Notes under the pieces: model-generated
What the model was told of the DNA's origin: nothing
Seen by the model: the letters and a program-made list of their open reading frames with translations, nothing else
The model's database searches: none
Source of the DNA: Scylla paramamosain
Taxonomy: Eukaryota; Arthropoda; Malacostraca; Decapoda; Portunidae
NCBI RefSeq assembly: GCF_035594125.1
Contig: NC_087156.1
Span: 34,004,497 to 34,068,496 of the forward strand
Direction: 5' to 3'
Length of the DNA stretch: 64,000 nucleotides
Shown: piece after piece, positions 48,989 through 64,000 of the stretch
Layout: each line of letters begins with the position of its first letter
Position numbering within the stretch: position 1 is the first letter of the stretch
Made by a program: the position numbers and the translations under genes

Positions 48989-49182
48989 ATGAATATAGAG
49001 AATTTGAAAGGACTTTTGTCCCAGTGTTCAGAAGATATAGATGCATATCTACATAGTTTGGAGAGAGATAGTGTTGTGCCTGAAGCATATGATGATAAGT
49101 ATTCTTTGAATAATTTTGCCATACGACTTATCTTGCAAATATTGGTCCAGGAAGTTAAAATTTTATCCAGAATTAGAAGCAG
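48989..49182 (+). CDS. Candidate first coding exon, unknown protein
   Basis: ATG in good context (AGACAGACATG) opens a frame of about 64 residues starting MNIENLKGLLSQCSEDIDAY and containing LERDSVVPEAYDD and LQILVQEVKILSRI. It ends at AGAAGCAG|GTATGT, a strong splice donor at about 49182. The composition is like a helical, acidic cytosolic protein. No following exon could be identified downstream. A 187-aa frame on the opposite strand (48784-49347) overlaps it and looks less protein-like. I do not recognise a family. Confidence 0.3.
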
Positions 49183-49189
49183 GTATGTA

Positions 49190-50410
49190 TGAATGCCATG
49201 CTTCACTTCCTTTATCTCCAGATCTATTACTCTTGTTTGCTTTGATGCAACAATAAAATGCACATCATCTTTTTGGTCACAAGTGTACTGAATAATTACC
49301 ATCTGTATTTCAGTAATTAAAACACCACCCAAGCAACCATATTTCAAGAAGCTGGTACATGTCTAGTGTGCCAATGTTTTTTTGGGCTGAGCAGCATTCT
49401 GATATATTCTTCCAAAGTACTTAAGCAGCATGTTGCTGCATAGGATGCTCAATTTATTGCATAGGCTCTTTGTTCTTACTTTGAGTCTTTCAAAAGAAAG
49501 CACCTAAATCCTGAAGTAAATGTACACTAAACCAACCTTAGAGGCAGGTATCTCTTGTAACAGTTGTATGGTATCAATGAATGTGCATAATCCACTTTGC
49601 AGGAATGCAGAGTTGTACTTTTACTGGATAATTTATTTAGAAATACACACATTATTAACAAGCTTACAAAAAATTTTTCATGATACAATTGTAGTAAAAG
49701 GTGGGTTTGGTAATGTCAGAGTACCTTCTGTCTTGGTTACTAGGATTGTGATGAACTAAAGTGGTGGTACTATTAATTTTTATCACATGAAGTGTTTTAA
49801 GATTTAAAAAACTAATAGTAGAATTTTATTATAGGAATACAAGTGACTCTTTAAAGTGCCAATTCATGGTCAGGTATTGTTGATTGTCTAAGAATGCCAG
49901 TAGGTCAATAATGACAAAAAATAATAAAAAATTTGAGTTTCAGGTCAGCACCACAATGTTGCTGCTAAACATGCCACTCATAACTTCCATTTTTTTTTTT
50001 CATACCTTACTCAACAATAATGAACATGAACCTACAGCACAAACATACCTGAATCCATCCTCTTTTAAGATGTTCACTTTATTTTCTTGCCATGACTGTC
50101 ATCAGCTGTTGCAGACATAGCTTCAGTGAATATTTACTTTAAAATATTGTAAAACTAAGAAAAATGTAAAAGGTTATAATGGTGCTGGCTTATGAGTTAC
50201 ATTCATAAGTGTACAAAAGTACAGTCCATGTGACTTATGAGTCAGATCTTGGAATCAAGCATTGCACTTTCTTGTTATAACTTGGTCCTTTGTAAAGGTA
50301 TGAAATTCAGTACCTTTGCATTCCTTACATGAAATCCATAGAACAGGGACTGTTGATTTAATGATAAACTATGCTTTGCTTTGGTTCTCCAAGGAATTGG
50401 TGATATTATA
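49190..50410. other. Non-coding stretch
   Basis: AT-rich, no gene or repeat recognised. Confidence 0.4.
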
Positions 50411-50413
50411 ATA

Positions 50414-51197
50414 CAGGGTATAACACAAGTTTCTGCAGATACTGAAAGAGGTGAAAGAACGTGTGATTCTGAGTAGAAAATGTTCTATACACATATGCAT
50501 TTTAAGGCTTTGTTTACTTGTCAGAGGAGTTGAAAATGTACGGGTGTACTATGCGTGTAGCTGAGGTGATGGACAGACGGTTGCATTGTCGCAGCCTTGG
50601 AGGTGCCATTTGCTCAAATTACGAATGGTTTTATCTTATTTTTTGCAGGCTGTGGAATATTACAGTATCTTGTAGCAAGACAAACGGTATTAAAAAGCAT
50701 GTAATTTACTGATAAGCATTACATGACAACATTATTGTGGTGATTAAAAGTACTTCTGTAAAATGCTACATGGCATCATCAAAGTGAGGGAGGAGGGTGG
50801 AGCGATCTGAGCGACCTTGAAAACAGCTGAGTGATGATGCCACGTAGCACTTTACAGGAGTACTTTTAATCATCGCAATAATGTTGTCGTATAATGCTTA
50901 TCAGTAAATTACATGCTTTTTAACGCCATTTGTCTTGTTATAAGATACTGTAATACTCCACAGCATGCAAAAAATAAGATAAAACCATTCATAATTTGGG
51001 CAAGTGGCACCTCTGAGGATATGACAATGCAACCGTCTGTCCGTCACCTCAGCTACACGTATAGTACACCCATACATTTTCAACTCCTCTAACGGATAAA
51101 CAAAGCCTTAAAATGCACATGTGTATAGAACATTTTCTACTTAGAATTATAGGTTCTTTCACCTCTTTCAGTATTTGCAGCAACTCATTACATCCTG
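50414..51197. mobile_element. Foldback MITE with TA target duplication (Tc1/mariner-like)
   Basis: The left end is TA|CAGGGTATAACACAAG and the right end, on the other strand, TA|CAGGATGTAATGAGTTG. Both are flanked by TA, as expected for Tc1/mariner-type insertion. The arms of about 370 bp (50414-50790 and 50826-51197) are near-complete inverse copies around a spacer of about 35 bp. Each arm, read outward to inward, keeps a frame of about 60 codons (KMYGCT.RVAEV.DRRLHC, IKKHVIY or VKKHVIY). It encodes no full transposase. Transcripts through it would form a long hairpin. Confidence 0.8.
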
Positions 51198-51476
51198 TAT
51201 AAAATGAAGATGGTTACTACAATGAAATGAGTAAAGAATTTCAAAATCGTATACACAGAAACAAAAACATTTTAATTGCTTTCCCTCAAAAAGTTCTGGT
51301 TTCACTCAATATCTTGATTCTTTTTAGCAAATTACCTGAAATATTACCACAAATGATTCATATCTGAAGCTACACATATATTATACAAAACAAGTCTAAA
51401 CTGCTTTACAGAAGCTTGATATTTTATTAGGTTTGCATAACTGTACTTTGGCTTTTTGTTTATGCTGAGCAACTAT

Positions 51477-51604
<128 letters not shown>

Positions 51605-51637
51605 ACTTTGAAAAATCAACTGTAATATAATAAAGGC

Positions 51638-51689
<52 letters not shown>

Positions 51690-51739
51690 CAGGCTTTTGT
51701 GTTACATTTAGACTTAAAATAATGTAGGACTGAGTGTGT

Positions 51740-62371
<10,632 letters not shown>

Positions 62372-63020
62372 CTGCAAAATTTAAGTGTCAATGAATATGC
62401 AACTTAACTATGTAGTTTACATACACCTCTTTTTTTATGTAACAAAGACAAAAAACTTCTTTCACAATATGAGTGAAAACACCTCACTGTAATGCAGCAT
62501 ATAATTTCTTCACAATAATCAAACTTTTGAATTCTCAAGCACACATGCACTTCACAATACTGCTCTACTACATAGCTTCTTCCAAAAGAAGGTAAAATCA
62601 GGTGTGTCAAAAAAGATGTACTTTTACTCAGCTCATTAAAAATATTTAGTAGTACAGCCTGCTCACAATGGCGGTATGTACCTTAAGCTATAATCTATCA
62701 CTACCTAGATAAAGCCAAGAAAGAGTTATTGAGCTGCATGTGGTAGAATGAGTCTGTCAATTTATAGCTAATTGATTATTGAAATTCTGAGAGTAAGTGG
62801 TAAGTCTTGTGCAGGGAAGTTGTGGGAGGAAGGGAAGCATGACATTAACAAGCTCAGAAGAGAATTAGTGATGTATCGAATATTTGCCTCCACGTCTGCT
62901 GTGAAAATACTAACTGCATCTACATTTTAAAATAACAAGAGATCTGCATCAACATCTGCAACCATGTATTTAGATAACAAAAGCTCCACCTATGTGTAAA
63001 AGATATGCAGAAGTTGTGGA
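62372..63020. other. MED16 intron sequence
   Basis: The upstream intron of MED16. No exon or repeat is recognised in this part. Confidence 0.4.
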
Positions 63021-63024
63021 TCTG

Positions 63025-64000
63025 TGTGTTTACCTAGTTGTAATTTACAGTGTTTGAACTATGCTTGTGTGGTTCTGTCTCCATATCTACACGTCTAGTT
63101 TTTCCTTTAAGTTGTGCACTCTCACTGCCGATACTACATCCTCACTTAGCTTGTTCCAAATTCCTATATATCTCTGTGGGAAACTACATTTCTTTATGTT
63201 ACTCAAGCATTTTTCTTTTCTTACTTTTTGTTGTCCTTGTGTGTATCTAGTATTTCCTACTTCTCTTAGCATCAGTTTCTCTATATCTATTTCTTCCACT
63301 CTATTCCACAATTTATAAATTAGTATTAAGTCTCTCCTTTCTCATCTTTGTTCCAATGTTGGCAGATTAATTTCCTTTAACCTGTCTTCATGTTAATTTT
63401 TCCAGTTCTGGAACCATCTTCGTTACCATCCTTTGTATTCTTTCTAGTTTTTTTCTATGTTTCTTTTTATGGGGAGACCACACTGATTCAGCATATTCCA
63501 GCTTTGGTCGAATCATAATGGTAATTATCTTTCTCATCATATCTTTATCCATGTAGTGGAATGGTGTTCCAATATTTTATATGTATCTCTGAATCTTTTG
63601 TACATGCTTCTCCGACTGTTGACAATCCTGTATTGTCACTCTTAGATCTTTCTCTTTTTGTACTTTTATTATTTCTTCATTTCCCATTTTACATATCCAT
63701 TTTGGTCTCTTCATTTTTTTCCCATTTCCATAACATAACATTTTTTCACATTAGATTCCCTCTCCCATTTCTTACTCCAGTTCCAGATTTTATTCAGGTA
63801 CTCTTGTAGAATTTTAATCTTTGTTGTTTCTTATATGTCTTTGTAACATTTCAGTGTCTGCAAACAAGCTCATTTAACTCTTTACTCCTTCAGGCATATC
63901 ATTTATGTTGATCAGGAAAAGTATTGGTGGCAGCACTGATCCTTGTGGTACTCCACTATCTACTTTTCTCCATTTCAATTTTACATCTTCTACTGCTGTT
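63025..64000 (-). mobile_element. CR1/L2-like LINE, decayed, runs off the right edge
   Basis: On the minus strand, in broken frames: GVPQGS-like and LFADD-like remnants near 63970-63860, RKIITT, an LPTLEQR.ERRDLI.IYKL segment near 63350, IEKLMLREVGNTR and CSFPQRYIGIWNKLSEDVVSA near 63150, ending VHNLKEKLDV at about 63087. This is the C-terminal order of a CR1-type polymerase. It is different in sequence from the copy at 21286. Many stops are present. It lies in an upstream MED16 intron. Confidence 0.7.

Noticed and set aside
48784..49347. 187-codon ORF on the minus strand
   Set aside because: It overlaps a more protein-like plus frame, has irregular composition and has no family match. It may be an antisense shadow.

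Overview
This window looks like nuclear DNA from an arthropod, most likely a decapod crustacean. That assignment is an inference. It rests on spliced genes with GT-AG introns, very dense long GA/CA/TA microsatellites, several decayed non-LTR retrotransposons (Jockey-type and CR1/L2-type), a tRNA-derived SINE of a layout common in crabs, and small non-autonomous DNA transposons. There are no operons, bacterial genes or CRISPR arrays.

Region 1 (1-14.6 kb): two minus-strand copies of a divergent triosephosphate isomerase (TPI) gene, at 3972-5277 and 9030-10190. They sit among microsatellites, an hAT-like element with a near-perfect 8-bp target duplication (768-1817), a SINE (3643-3930) and a long triplet-repeat tract (11812-12256). 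Region 2 (14.6-28.7 kb): a repeat graveyard with three Jockey-type LINE copies, a second LINE family on the minus strand, a CR1-like 3' end and triplet repeats. Region 3 (29.8-31.1 kb): a third TPI copy on the plus strand. Its predicted protein and intron layout match the 9030-10190 copy, so the two form an inverted gene pair about 20 kb apart. The copies at 9030 and 29916 have a TATA box; the copy at 3972 has a different first exon and a replaced 3' end.

Region 4 (31-39.5 kb): more LINE remnants and simple repeats. Region 5 (39556-44287): a three-exon plus-strand gene with two C2H2 zinc fingers, the second interrupted by an intron, followed by a FAR1-like zinc region and a MULE-type transposase domain. 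The position of the first catalytic Asp is Glu, so it is probably a domesticated transposase gene. Region 6 (44.3-51.6 kb): foldback elements, TA microsatellites and one unassigned candidate exon.

Region 7 (51.7 kb to the right edge): the last four coding exons of Mediator subunit 16 (MED16) on the minus strand. Its 7-kb intron holds three same-strand ORFs in tandem: a 358-aa and a 367-aa two-helix membrane protein with a Ser-rich ORF between them. The right edge carries a decayed CR1-like LINE on the minus strand.

The genes do not form one pathway. The observations most worth following are the TPI paralog cluster with altered active-site neighbours, the ORF cluster nested in MED16, and the zinc-finger/MULE gene.
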